Source of the DNA: Streptomyces hayashii
GTDB taxonomy: Bacteria; Actinomycetota; Actinomycetes; Streptomycetales; Streptomycetaceae
DNA length: 64,000 bases
Assembly (NCBI RefSeq): GCF_024539815.1
Contig: NZ_JAHHIU010000079.1
Location: forward strand, 1 to 64,000
Reading direction: 5' to 3'
The translations under genes and the position numbers were made by a program. Of the stretch, positions 16,621-25,193 are shown piece by piece. Below the pieces are notes generated by a model. It saw nothing but the letters and a program-made list of their open reading frames with translations, was not told where the DNA came from and did no database searches. Position 1 is the first letter of the stretch, and each line of letters opens with the position of its first letter.

Positions 16621-16755
16621 ATGCCTTCCACCCGAATAGCGATATCCGCGGCCTTGCCCGGGGTGTTCGCTGTGCCGATTGCGTCGGCTTCGGCGGCCAC
16701 CGCGGCCCCGGTGTCGGCTGCCACGGCGGTGCCCTCATCGTCGTGCACGTGCTGA
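16621..16755 (+). CDS. Small exported peptide, 44 aa
   Basis: ATG at 16621 follows GGAGG at 11 bases. The peptide is nearly all signal sequence (basic start, then Ala/Val-rich core with a SASAATAA cleavage-like region) and ends in SSSCTC with two Cys. The mature part would be about 15-20 residues. It has its own leader region with a hairpin. It could be a small signalling peptide or a short lipoprotein remnant; no function is claimed. Confidence 0.4.
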   Translation: MPSTRIAISAALPGVFAVPIASASAATAAPVSAATAVPSSSCTC

Positions 16756-16859
16756 CGAGCGGCACGGCAGCAACCGGCCGGCAACTAGGCCGAGTTGGCC
16801 ACTTCTCCGAATTCTCACGCCAATAGGGGCCGATGCGCCCTGCCGACAAGGAGTCTTTC

Positions 16860-17330
16860 TTGTCCGACGAGATATCCGACGGCACCGTCGATGTCGTGGA
16901 CGTGCTCACCGAACAGATCGAAGCCCGTTTCGGACTCAGCATGGAGCAGCTGAAGGCCGCCGTCACCGCGGCGCCGGCCGCCAATCCGGACGCCACCGAC
17001 ATCGTCAAGTGGCACGGGCTTCTCCTGGAATCCCAGACGGTCCTCGACCGCGCGGAGCACGACCTCCTGTCCGTACTGGAGACCCAGCCCGACCCCCTCG
17101 TCGACCGGACGCATGCCCTGGTCCGCCGCGTCGAGGCGGCCGTTCTCGCGCGTGACGGGCGAGCCCAGGCCGTGCGGTGGTATCTCGACCCGACGGCCCC
17201 GGGGAAGCAGGGCCTTGCCGCCGAACGGCTGGCCCGCTTCCGCGCCACCCACCGGGTACCGGCCGTGCCGACCAGCGCACCGCCCCGGCCGGCCGACGCG
17301 CCGCAGCCCGGAATGGGCGTGGCACGGTGA
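16860..17330 (+). CDS. Hypothetical helical protein, 156 aa
   Basis: TTG at 16860 lies seven bases after AAGGAG. The protein is almost wholly helical (VDVVDVLTEQIEARFGLSMEQLKAAV, LLESQTVLDRAEHDLLSVL) with a Pro-rich end. It resembles the next two proteins in size and heptad-like pattern. No family is recognised. It overlaps the following GTG start by four bases. Confidence 0.6.
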   Translation: MSDEISDGTVDVVDVLTEQIEARFGLSMEQLKAAVTAAPAANPDATDIVKWHGLLLESQTVLDRAEHDLLSVLETQPDPLVDRTHALVRRVEAAVLARDGRAQAVRWYLDPTAPGKQGLAAERLARFRATHRVPAVPTSAPPRPADAPQPGMGVAR

Positions 17331-17776
17331 GCACCCAGCGCAGGCCCAGTTCCGTGGACGGCCGACTGCACCAGGTCTTCGGCGCTGCGGTCGATGAGCT
17401 GTACGCGACGGCCGTACGCCCCGATGCCTCCCCGGCCCTGGCCCGCGCGCTGGAGCTGCGGTCCTTCCTCGCCCTGGCCGAGGAACAGGTCGCCCGGGTC
17501 CGCGACCGCGTGCACGAGGCCATGGCACCGGATCGCGACATGGACGAACTGTCGGCGGAAGACCTGCGGATGGACGCGCTGTGGCTGGACGCGGCGCTCG
17601 ACGCCCGCGACGGCTACCGGGCTGCGATCGACGACCTGCTGCGCACCATGCCAGCCCCGCTCCAACCCTCCCGACCCGTCCGCAGAACACAGCCGACGCT
17701 CACCACGACCCTGCCCCCTGCCCCTGCCGCCCCGGCACTCCCGGGTGCCGGGGCGGCCCCCGCCCGCCGACCGTAA
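17327..17776 (+). CDS. Hypothetical helical protein, 149 aa
   Basis: GTG at 17327 overlaps the preceding TGA. The first about 110 residues are helical (FLALAEEQVARVRDRVHEAM and LSAEDLRMDALWLDAALDAR), followed by a Pro/Ala-rich tail. It may be a diverged relative of its two neighbours. The three form a compact group of small helical proteins whose function is unknown. Confidence 0.6.
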   Translation: MSTQRRPSSVDGRLHQVFGAAVDELYATAVRPDASPALARALELRSFLALAEEQVARVRDRVHEAMAPDRDMDELSAEDLRMDALWLDAALDARDGYRAAIDDLLRTMPAPLQPSRPVRRTQPTLTTTLPPAPAAPALPGAGAAPARRP

Positions 17777-17787
17777 AGCCGCCCACC

Positions 17788-18198
17788 TTGTCCCACCCGA
17801 CGTCCACCGACATCGCCGGACGCATCACCGACCTGTACGGCGCCCCGCTCACCGACCTCGCCACCCGCGCGCCGTCCCAGCCGCCCGGCATGCTCTCCGC
17901 TCTCCTCGGCCTGCACGACGGCCTCACCTTCGCCGAGCGGAGCATCACCTTCCACCGCGACCGGCTCGCCCAACTCGTCCACCCGGAACGCCGGATCGGC
18001 GCATACGAGGTGTCGCACGTTCTCGACTGCGCCCGCCGGCTCGCCGAAGCGGTCGCCGTCCGAGACGTCCAGGCCGCGACGGCTCTGGCCGTGCTCCAGA
18101 GCCTGGGCCGCGTCACCTCACCCGAGCCGGCCCCGGCCCCCGCGCCCACCGTCGCCGCGCCTCCCATGGCGGCGACGAGTACCGCTCCGAGCCGCTGA
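17788..18198 (+). CDS. Hypothetical helical protein, 136 aa
   Basis: TTG at 17788 gives MSHPTSTDIAGRITDLYG; the frame is open further upstream but poor there. The core is helical (GLTFAERSITFHRDRLAQL, ARRLAEAVAVRDVQAATALAVL) and partly mirrors the 15005-15709 protein, which has similar ETGVTFYRTLL and RIGRVVDQLRDAAGVRDAAVRRVL segments. The two are probably distant paralogues. The C-terminal tail is Pro/Ala-rich. Confidence 0.6.
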   Translation: MSHPTSTDIAGRITDLYGAPLTDLATRAPSQPPGMLSALLGLHDGLTFAERSITFHRDRLAQLVHPERRIGAYEVSHVLDCARRLAEAVAVRDVQAATALAVLQSLGRVTSPEPAPAPAPTVAAPPMAATSTAPSR

Positions 18199-18243
18199 CC
18201 CCTCGCGGACATACCCCCTCTTCCTCATCCAGGAGTTGCTCCC

Positions 18244-19095
18244 TTGGCCCTCACCGGTCTGCCGCCCGACACCGACGCCGACATCGCCCGGGTCTCCCAG
18301 GCCCTCGCCATGATCACTCCGCGCTGGAACGCCCGGATCCTGCTCGCCCTCGACGGGCAGCCGCTGCGCTACAAGGAGATCGCGCGCAAGGTGTCCTGGC
18401 TGCTCAACGGCCAACTGCATCTCAAATTGCGGCAGCTGTGCGATGCCGGCCTCGTCCAGCGCATTGAGCACACGACCCGGCACGTCACCTACGGCCACAC
18501 CGACCGCGCAGCCGCGCTGCTGCCGGTCCTGCCGCTGATCGTCACCTGGGCCGAGAAGAACCTGGAGAAGCCGGAGAGGCCGCTGCCCGCGATCGAGCAG
18601 ATCGAGGACGGCCTCACCCTCCTGACCCGGCGGCACGCCGCCGCGCTCCTGTGGGTGCTGAAGGCCCGGGGGGAGAGCAGCGGCCGGACCCTGGCCACGT
18701 TGGTCATGCCCGCCAGTGACTGGACCAACGTCTACCCGCCGCTGCGCCAGCTCGTGGCCGACGGACTGGTCGACACCGACGGCATCGGACAGCCCTACCG
18801 CCTGTCCGCCGCCGGCGACAGTCTCGGACCGGTGCTCGGCGCGTTGTCCGCATGGTCCGCGGGACAGCCCCTGACGCAGGCCGCACATCACCCGGTCTGG
18901 GGACGGCCGGAGGCCATGCCCGCGGCACAGAAGTGGGTCAGCAACCCGTCGCGGCTGCCTGCTCCGACCGCCACGCCGACGCCGACCACAGCCCGTCAGG
19001 GCCCGTCACCGGCCTGGCAGCCCGGTGGCCTCTTCTCGCACGCCGCCCCCGCCCGCCCGGCGGCGGTACTCCCGGCTGGAGGACCGCGCCGATGA
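18244..19095 (+). CDS. HxlR-type regulator with two winged helices
   Basis: A 283-residue protein. Residues about 15-110 match an HxlR winged helix (ITPRWNARILLAL, LRYKEIARKVSWL, LRQLCDAGLVQRIEH, VTYGHTDRAAALLPVLPLIVTWAEKNL). A second, weaker copy follows at about 120-215 (RRHAAALLWVLKA, VYPPLRQLVADGLVD, PYRLSAAGDSLGPVLGALSAW). Single-chain HxlR pairs could bind DNA as an internal dimer. The last 60 residues are Pro-rich. It starts at TTG with AGGAG upstream and overlaps the next regulator-like gene by ATGA. It probably controls the MFS/ATP-grasp genes that follow. Confidence 0.75.
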   Translation: MALTGLPPDTDADIARVSQALAMITPRWNARILLALDGQPLRYKEIARKVSWLLNGQLHLKLRQLCDAGLVQRIEHTTRHVTYGHTDRAAALLPVLPLIVTWAEKNLEKPERPLPAIEQIEDGLTLLTRRHAAALLWVLKARGESSGRTLATLVMPASDWTNVYPPLRQLVADGLVDTDGIGQPYRLSAAGDSLGPVLGALSAWSAGQPLTQAAHHPVWGRPEAMPAAQKWVSNPSRLPAPTATPTPTTARQGPSPAWQPGGLFSHAAPARPAAVLPAGGPRR

Positions 19096-19607
19096 CCACC
19101 CTCTCCACGGCCGACGTCCAGCACGCCCACGCCGTACTGACCTCTCGCGCCCTGATCCGCCTGATCACCGAGATCGACGACAACGGCCCCATCCCGCCGA
19201 GCGCGCTGGACCGCACCCTCACCGACATCCCCGCGCACCACCTGCGCCACAGCGCCGACCGCGCCCGCGTCCTTGGCCTTGTCCACGTTCAGCCCGGCGC
19301 CGGCCTCAGCCTGACCACGTCCGGCGAAGGGCTGGCCGACGTGTACGACGCGATGGCCCGCTGGGCTCGCCACCACGCGTATCCGGCGCCGGTCTGCGAC
19401 TTCACCGGCCGGATCCAGCACACCCTCGCCCTCCTGACCGAGCCACCGGCGCCGCCGTCAGACAGCGGCCCCCAGCGACGCGCAGACGTTCCCCTCTCTC
19501 GCGCGAAGGACGGCGCGGACTTCGCACGGTTGCGTGACCTGCTGGAGGAGTGGCTGCACGCCAACCCGCAGTTCGTCGGGGTCGCCGATCCCGAGATCGC
19601 CGCGTGA
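19092..19607 (+). CDS. HxlR-like winged-helix protein, 171 aa
   Basis: ATG at 19092 overlaps the previous stop. The sequence resembles a diverged HxlR winged helix (ALIRLITEIDDNGPIPPSAL, HLRHSADRARVLGLVHV, LSLTTSGEGLADVYDAMARWARHH), then a linker and a C-terminal helix. It may partner the two-domain regulator upstream. Its stop overlaps the GTG start of the MFS gene, linking regulation and transport genes tightly. Confidence 0.65.
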   Translation: MTTLSTADVQHAHAVLTSRALIRLITEIDDNGPIPPSALDRTLTDIPAHHLRHSADRARVLGLVHVQPGAGLSLTTSGEGLADVYDAMARWARHHAYPAPVCDFTGRIQHTLALLTEPPAPPSDSGPQRRADVPLSRAKDGADFARLRDLLEEWLHANPQFVGVADPEIAA

Positions 19608-20830
19608 GGGCAGGTACTGCCCGTCATGCCCGCCGACCCGTCCCGTCCTTGGTGCGCGGCGTCTACCTGCCCCGTTCCGCCGACGGCGCCGCGTTCGCCA
19701 TGGCCACCTACGGCATTCCCCTCATCGTCGTGGCCACGACGGGGTCGGCGGCCCTGACGGGACTCGCCTTCGCACTGGAGTGGCTGCCGCGGCTGGGCGC
19801 GTTCACGGTGGCCGGCACCCTCGTCGACCGTCACGGAATCACCCGCGTCTTCCGCACCGCGTGCACCGCACGCGCCCTGGTCGTTGCGCTGGCCGCGCTC
19901 CTGCTGGCCGTCCCCGGCACGGGTGTGCCGGTGGTGGTGACGGTGATGACGCTCGCCCCGCTGACAGGTTTCCTCACCGAGTTCAGCTATGTCGCGGCGG
20001 AGACCGCCGGCGGCGAGGCCAGCCGGGCGGCCGGAGCCCGGGCACACCGGGTGCAGTCCGTTCTGCTGGGGATCGACCAGACCGCCATGCTCGCCGGGCC
20101 GTTGGTCTCGGGCCTGCTGCTGGAACACGGCGGACCGGCTGTCATGCTCGCCGCGCTCGCCGCGTTCTCCCTCCTCGCCGCCGCCCTCGCCCCCCGCCAC
20201 CGGACCGCAGCGGGCGTCGCCGTGAGCAGCAAGGGCGGACTGCGCACCGGCTGGCGCACGCTGCGCGGACTTCCCGCTCTCGCCTGGCTGGTCGGCGGCC
20301 TGGTCGTCTCCAACACAGCCGTCGCCCTGCTCCAGGCGGCCATGCCGGTCATCGTGGTCAGCCAACTCGGGCGCTCCAGCGCCCAGGCCGGACTCATCTG
20401 GTCCGCCGCAGCACTCGCCTCCCTCCTCGCGATCACCACCGCCCGCCGGGCGATCGACCGGTGGGGCCTGTGGCCCGTCGGCGCCACAGCCGCCACGATC
20501 GCCGCCACAGCGACCCTCGCCGTCGCCCACACCCACACCTACCGCGGATACCTCCTGCTCATCGCCGTCCTGATGGCCGGCGAGGGCGGCCTCACCGTCG
20601 TCCTTCGCACCCTGCGCTCCCACCTCATCCCACCCGACGTGTTCGCCAGCACCCTCGCCGTGACGATCCTGCTCCTCCTGCTGCCCTTCCCGCTGGCCGG
20701 ACTCCTCGTCGCCGCCGTCCCGGCCGCCCAGCTCGGGCACGCCGTCACCGTCGCCGCCCTCCTGCAGGCCCTCGGCCTCGCGACCGCCTTCACCCGGCTG
20801 CGCACCCTCCCAGCCCTCCCCACCACCTGA
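19604..20830 (+). CDS. MFS transporter, 408 aa
   Basis: About ten to twelve hydrophobic segments with an MFS-like layout: a first repeat with GTLVDRHGITRVF after TM2 (the loop 2-3 motif with D and R), a central hydrophilic loop (RHRTAAGVAVSSKGGL) and a second repeat with RRAIDRWGLWPVG. The GTG start at 19604 overlaps the upstream stop, and the first 20 residues are basic. Substrate unknown; position next to an ATP-grasp enzyme suggests export of a small metabolite or peptide. Confidence 0.82.
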   Translation: MRAGTARHARRPVPSLVRGVYLPRSADGAAFAMATYGIPLIVVATTGSAALTGLAFALEWLPRLGAFTVAGTLVDRHGITRVFRTACTARALVVALAALLLAVPGTGVPVVVTVMTLAPLTGFLTEFSYVAAETAGGEASRAAGARAHRVQSVLLGIDQTAMLAGPLVSGLLLEHGGPAVMLAALAAFSLLAAALAPRHRTAAGVAVSSKGGLRTGWRTLRGLPALAWLVGGLVVSNTAVALLQAAMPVIVVSQLGRSSAQAGLIWSAAALASLLAITTARRAIDRWGLWPVGATAATIAATATLAVAHTHTYRGYLLLIAVLMAGEGGLTVVLRTLRSHLIPPDVFASTLAVTILLLLLPFPLAGLLVAAVPAAQLGHAVTVAALLQALGLATAFTRLRTLPALPTT

Positions 20831-20860
20831 CCTCCCGGCACGAGAGGACCCCCGCCGCAC

Positions 20861-21181
20861 ATGCCCACCACCCTCCAGGACGGACTTCCCGGCCTCGACA
20901 TCGCGCACCGGGACGCACCGTCCATCACCGACCAGTTCCACGTGTTCGACACTCAACACCCTTGGGTCTACCGCGCCCTGGAGCAGCTCGTCGCCGAACG
21001 CCTCGGCCAGGGAGCGACACGGGTCGGAATGAAGGCCCTGTTCGAGGCCCTGCGCTGGCGCCACCCCCGCGGGGTCAAGGGCCTCAACAACAACTACACG
21101 GCCCTGTACGCACGCCGGTTGATCGCCGCGCACCCGCACTGGGCCTCCGCGATCGAGACGCGCCGCCGACGCAGCCCGTGA
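20861..21181 (+). CDS. Small conserved-looking protein, 106 aa
   Basis: ATG at 20861. The sequence has dense aromatic and charged positions (FHVFDTQHPWVYRALEQLVAERL, then RVGMKALFEALRWR, then GLNNNYTALYARRLIAAHPHW), which suggests a compact folded domain. I do not know the family with confidence; similar small proteins occur in phages. It sits between a transporter and an ATP-grasp gene in the same direction, so it may be part of that operon. Confidence 0.65.
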   Translation: MPTTLQDGLPGLDIAHRDAPSITDQFHVFDTQHPWVYRALEQLVAERLGQGATRVGMKALFEALRWRHPRGVKGLNNNYTALYARRLIAAHPHWASAIETRRRRSP

Positions 21182-21232
21182 ACCTAGCACCATCCCTGCC
21201 GCCCGCCATTCAGATCTTCGAGGAGCCCGTTC

Positions 21233-22498
21233 TTGTCCGACCGTCCTGTCGTCCTGGTCGTCGCCGCAGCCGACATGGAAGCCGAGGGATACCGCAGCAC
21301 CTGCCTCAAGTCCGTGGCCGCCGCCTACGACGTCGTCCTCATCACCGGCGAGGAGCCCTCGTGGGAAGTGCCGTACCTCCGCGACTGCGTCGTCGTACCG
21401 GACCCGACCGATCAGGCGGCGCTGTCCGCAGCGGGCCGGGTGCTGGCCGAACGCCACCGGCCGGCCGGGGTGTTCACCTGGACCGAGTGGTATCTCGTCC
21501 CGGTCGCCCGCCTCGCCCGCCGGCTCGGCCTGCCCACCACGGGTCCGGAAGTGATGCAGGCATGCCGCAACAAGGCCACCGCACGCACCCTGTTCGCCCG
21601 CCATGGCGTCCCCTCCGCCGCCTCCCTCAGCGTCCAAAACCTCCCGGAGGCGAAGGCCGCCGCCGTACGGATCGGCTACCCGGTCGTCCTCAAACCCGCC
21701 GCACACGCGGCCAGCATCGGCGTCATCCGGGCCGACACCCCCGAACAGCTCGCCACTGCCTACGAGTTCGCGCACAGGGCAGCCGAGCTGGGAGTCGAGA
21801 ATCGCACCGTCCTGGTCGAGGAGTACCTCGACGGGCCCGAGGTCTCCGTCGAGTGCGTCACCCACCGCGGCCGGACCACGGTCGTCGCCCTCACCCGCAA
21901 GACCGTCAGTGATCCGCCGTACTTCGAAGAGCTGGCGCACTCGGTCGACACGGCCGACCCCCTGCTCGCCGTGGTCGCACCCGCCGCGCGAGCGGCGATC
22001 CGCGCGCTCGGGATCACCGACGGCGTCAGCCACGTCGAGATACGCCTGGTCGACGGCCGCCCCCGCCTCATCGAGGTCAACGCGAGAATCGCCGGCGACA
22101 TGATCGGCCACCTGGTGAGCCTCGCCACCGGCATCGACCTGCCGCGCGCCGCCGCCGACATCGCCTGCGACCAAGCCCCCGACCTCACCCCCACCCAAGC
22201 GTCGGCCGCCGCGATCCGCCTCATCTACCCGGACACCTCCGGCACCCTCGACCGTCTGGCGTACCTGGGGGAACGGCCGCCGTGGCTGGAGCGGCTCCAC
22301 TTCCAGCACCACGTCGGCGACGACCTGGTGCTGCCCGCCGACGGCGGCGACATGTTCACCGCCCGCATCGGCTACCTGATCACCACCGGGCCCACCGCCG
22401 ACGTGGCGCAGGCCCGAGCCGAACAGGCCCTGAGCCACCTCGACGTCCACATCACCCCCCGCACGGCCGGCGCGTCCACCGACGAGCGGGTGGCATGA
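21233..22498 (+). CDS. ATP-grasp ligase
   Basis: A 421-residue enzyme of the ATP-grasp superfamily, which couples ATP hydrolysis to joining a carboxylate with an amine or thiol through an acylphosphate. Visible features: N-terminal Rossmann-like VVLVVAAADME; NKATARTLFARHGVPSA; the ATP-binding VVLKPAAHAASIGV (about residues 145-160); LVEEYLDGPEVSVEC; and the metal-binding LIEVNARIAGDMIG near the C-terminal third. This is the carboxylate-amine ligase type found in dipeptide and carnosine-like synthesis. TTG start at 21233 with GAGGAG upstream. It overlaps the next MFS gene by ATGA. The product is unknown. Confidence 0.85.
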   Translation: MSDRPVVLVVAAADMEAEGYRSTCLKSVAAAYDVVLITGEEPSWEVPYLRDCVVVPDPTDQAALSAAGRVLAERHRPAGVFTWTEWYLVPVARLARRLGLPTTGPEVMQACRNKATARTLFARHGVPSAASLSVQNLPEAKAAAVRIGYPVVLKPAAHAASIGVIRADTPEQLATAYEFAHRAAELGVENRTVLVEEYLDGPEVSVECVTHRGRTTVVALTRKTVSDPPYFEELAHSVDTADPLLAVVAPAARAAIRALGITDGVSHVEIRLVDGRPRLIEVNARIAGDMIGHLVSLATGIDLPRAAADIACDQAPDLTPTQASAAAIRLIYPDTSGTLDRLAYLGERPPWLERLHFQHHVGDDLVLPADGGDMFTARIGYLITTGPTADVAQARAEQALSHLDVHITPRTAGASTDERVA

Positions 22499-23652
22499 GC
22501 CGTCCACCTGCCTCCGCCCGCCGCGAGCGGATGGTGCTGAGCGGCTACTTCCTGGGCCTCGGCGTGGTGATGGCCATCTGGGGCGCCCGGATGCCCGCCG
22601 TCCAGCACTCCGCCCAACTGAGCACCGCACACCTGTCGTTGGTGCTGCTGGCAGCCGCGCTCGGCATGGTCGTCGGCCTCATGACCGGCGGCCGGCTTGC
22701 CCGGCCCGAGCGGCTCCCCGCCCTCCTCGTCGGCGGTGGAGCCGGTCTTGCCGGATGTCTCGCCGTCCTGGGCCAGTGCACCACCCTGATTTCGCTGCTC
22801 CTGGCCGCGCTGGCCTTCGGGAGCGCGCACGGAATCCTGGACGTCGCCCTCAACTCGGCGGCGGTGCGCTGCCAGAACGCCAACGGCCGGCCCATCATGG
22901 CGTCCCTGCACGCCGCCTACTCCGGCGGCGCCCTCGCAGGCGCTGCCCTCGCCGCCGCGACGGCCCGCACGCCGCACACCAGCCTCTTCCTGGTGACCGG
23001 AGGGGCCCTGAGCGCCACCGTGCTCGCCACCGCCTCACGCACCCGGGCCCTGTCCGGCACCGGTCAACCAGCAGCGTCCTTCCCGCACAGGGGCGCCGAG
23101 GGCCGGCCAGGGTTGTCGGTGGCGAAGCTGTGGCTGCTGGGCGCCCTGGCCGCCGCGATCCTGCTCGGTGAGGGTGCGGCAGCCGACTGGGCCGCCGTCC
23201 ACCTGCACAGCCTTCACGCCACGACGGCCGTCAGCGCCACCGCGTTCGCCCTCTACAGCGCCGCCATGATGTCCGGACGGTTGACCGGCGACAAGGCCAC
23301 CGCCGCCTTCGGTGCCCCCACCGTGGTCCGGGCCGGCGCGCTGCTGGCCGCGGCCGGGCTGGCCACCGGCGCGTCGGCCGACAGTGTGCCGTTCGCCCTG
23401 GCCGGGTGGGCCGTCTTCGGCCTCGGGCTGTCCACCACCATCCCCTCGCTCATCACCGCCGCCGGGGCCGGCGGCCCCACAGCGGTGGCCACGGTCTCCG
23501 TCACCGGCTACCTCGGCCTGCTCGCCGGACCCGCCCTCATCGGCGCCCTCGCCAGCGCCACGTCCCTGCCCACGGCCCTGCTGCTGCCCGCCCTGCTCGC
23601 AGCCGCCGTCGCTGTCCTCGCCCACCGCGCCCTGGAGAAAACCGCCCCTTGA
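22495..23652 (+). CDS. MFS transporter, 385 aa
   Basis: Twelve-segment MFS protein. The N-terminal LSGYFLGLGVVMAIWGARMPAV and the HGILDVALNSAAV and ASLHAAYSGGALAGA segments are typical of an MFS group related to sugar and multidrug transporters (the FucP/YbjJ-like type). Its ATG overlaps the ATP-grasp stop, and its own stop overlaps the TTG of the HAD gene. The tight coupling implies that the ligase product is moved by this protein. Confidence 0.85.
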   Translation: MSRPPASARRERMVLSGYFLGLGVVMAIWGARMPAVQHSAQLSTAHLSLVLLAAALGMVVGLMTGGRLARPERLPALLVGGGAGLAGCLAVLGQCTTLISLLLAALAFGSAHGILDVALNSAAVRCQNANGRPIMASLHAAYSGGALAGAALAAATARTPHTSLFLVTGGALSATVLATASRTRALSGTGQPAASFPHRGAEGRPGLSVAKLWLLGALAAAILLGEGAAADWAAVHLHSLHATTAVSATAFALYSAAMMSGRLTGDKATAAFGAPTVVRAGALLAAAGLATGASADSVPFALAGWAVFGLGLSTTIPSLITAAGAGGPTAVATVSVTGYLGLLAGPALIGALASATSLPTALLLPALLAAAVAVLAHRALEKTAP

Positions 23653-24284
23653 CCCGTACCACCGCACACCCCTACCTCGACGCCGCGATCCTCGACTACA
23701 ACGGAGTCATCGGCCTCCAGCCCAGCCATGATCAGTGGCAGCACCTCGCCCGCACCGCCAACTGGCCCGAGCAGGACCTCGCCGGCTTCCAGACCGCCGT
23801 CTGGAACGCCCGACCGGCATACGACGCCGGCCAGTTGAGCGACATGGCGTACTGGGCCCAAGTCCTCGGCGCCCACCCAGGCCCACGCCTGCTGCGCCGA
23901 CTGCGCGCCGCCGACACCGATATATGGATCACTACTGACGACCGGGTCCTCGCCGTCTTGGAGCGCGCCCACTCCAGCGGGCTGCCGCTGTTCCTGCTGT
24001 CGAACGCGCCCGCGCACCTCAGCGACGTCCTCGACGCCACGGACTGGTGCCGCCGACTCATGTCCGGAGCTTTCTACTCGGCCCGGCTCCAGGTGAACAA
24101 GCCCGACCCCGCCGCCTACCGGCAGGCCCTGTCCGCGACCGGAGCCCGTGATCCCCATCGGGTGCTGTTCGTCGACGACCGGGCTGAGAACTGCCAGGCC
24201 GCCGAAAGCCTGGGCCTGCGCACCCTGCACTACACCGATCGGATCGCCGACCTCGAAGCAGCATTGCTGCACATCCCCGGCTGA
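23649..24284 (+). CDS. HAD-superfamily hydrolase, subfamily IA-like
   Basis: A 211-residue protein with HAD motifs: motif I DYNGVIG near residue 16 (the second Asp is Asn), motif II FLLSNAP, motif III Lys in LQVNKPDPAAYRQAL, and motif IV VLFVDDRAENCQAAESLG. The cap domain lies between motifs I and II. With Asn at D+2 it may be a weak phosphatase or have other chemistry. TTG start overlaps the MFS stop. As the last gene of the coupled group it may dephosphorylate a precursor of the ligase substrate (inference). Confidence 0.82.
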   Translation: MTRTTAHPYLDAAILDYNGVIGLQPSHDQWQHLARTANWPEQDLAGFQTAVWNARPAYDAGQLSDMAYWAQVLGAHPGPRLLRRLRAADTDIWITTDDRVLAVLERAHSSGLPLFLLSNAPAHLSDVLDATDWCRRLMSGAFYSARLQVNKPDPAAYRQALSATGARDPHRVLFVDDRAENCQAAESLGLRTLHYTDRIADLEAALLHIPG

Positions 24285-24315
24285 TCTCCCCAAACCCTCA
24301 CCCTTCAGGACCCTT

Positions 24316-25161
24316 GTGTCTTCCAACAATGACCTGTGGACCGGCGGGGACGTGTACGTCTCACCCCGCTACCTCGCCGGGCTGCCCGGACACGCCGACC
24401 CCAGCTTCCACCCCGTGGCCCACTGGCCCCACCACCGCCCCGACACCGGCCCGTGCCAGCTGGTGGTCACCTCGCCGGACCACCGCATCCGCATCGGCTG
24501 GTTCGGGGACGACCACGACACGTGGCTGATCAGCGCGGCCGAGGACCCCGTCTCCGCTGCTCGCTGGACGGCGCGCATCAACCAGAACACCCCACCCGAG
24601 ATCACCGAAGGACTCACCCGCGCCCTCGCCACCGAGTGGGACGAAGACAGCGACTCCTTCCTCACCTCGCGGTCGTACTCCTGGAGCGACGCGGTGCGGC
24701 CGTTGCTCGACGCGGGCTGGGAGCAAAAGCCCCTCATCCGCGGCGTGTTGGAGATCGTCTCCCCGGACGGGCTGGCCGGAGCGAGCATCGACGTCGTCAG
24801 TACGGGCGCCACCGCCGAGTCGGTGACCTTGTGGGCCGGACCGCCGGGCTGGGGAACCCGCGCCGAGGCGACCTTCACCGCGCGCACGCCGAAGCACCTG
24901 ATCGCCGCCACCGCTGCCGCCTTTGCCGATCCCACCCCGGTCCTCCGCTACGAGGCAGGTCTGCATCCGCGGCTTGCCCAGCTGGCCCGGCTCACCCCCG
25001 TCGAGCCACCCCGGCCTCCCGCGCCGACCCCGCTGGAGGTCCAGCGTGCCGCGACAGCCCGGCGCCCGACCACGGTGGCGCCCCGCACCGTACGCCGATG
25101 GACCACCAGCACACCTCCGCCCTCGCCGGCCATCGCCTCCCGCCCCGGGCCTCGCCGCTGA
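24316..25161 (+). CDS. DUF317 protein, 281 aa
   Basis: Contains two DUF317 (SPDY-type) segments: after VYVSPRYLAG a first WLISAAEDPVSAARWTARI... region, and a second with VTLWAGPPGWGTRAEATFTARTPKHLIAATAAAFAD at about residues 170-210. DUF317 proteins are nearly confined to Streptomyces and often encoded on mobile elements; their function is not known. The tail is Pro/Thr/Arg-rich. GTG at 24316 with AGGA upstream. It forms a two-gene unit with the next gene that is repeated downstream. Confidence 0.78.
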   Translation: MSSNNDLWTGGDVYVSPRYLAGLPGHADPSFHPVAHWPHHRPDTGPCQLVVTSPDHRIRIGWFGDDHDTWLISAAEDPVSAARWTARINQNTPPEITEGLTRALATEWDEDSDSFLTSRSYSWSDAVRPLLDAGWEQKPLIRGVLEIVSPDGLAGASIDVVSTGATAESVTLWAGPPGWGTRAEATFTARTPKHLIAATAAAFADPTPVLRYEAGLHPRLAQLARLTPVEPPRPPAPTPLEVQRAATARRPTTVAPRTVRRWTTSTPPPSPAIASRPGPRR

Positions 25162-25193
25162 CCGACACGACCCACCCCGCGAAAGGCAGCGAA

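Noticed and set aside
19289..22630. Very long open frame on the minus strand (over 1100 codons)
   Set aside because: It is the antisense shadow of the regulator, MFS and ATP-grasp genes. Its Gly/Arg/Asp-rich composition has no recognisable domain, while the plus-strand genes show clear families.
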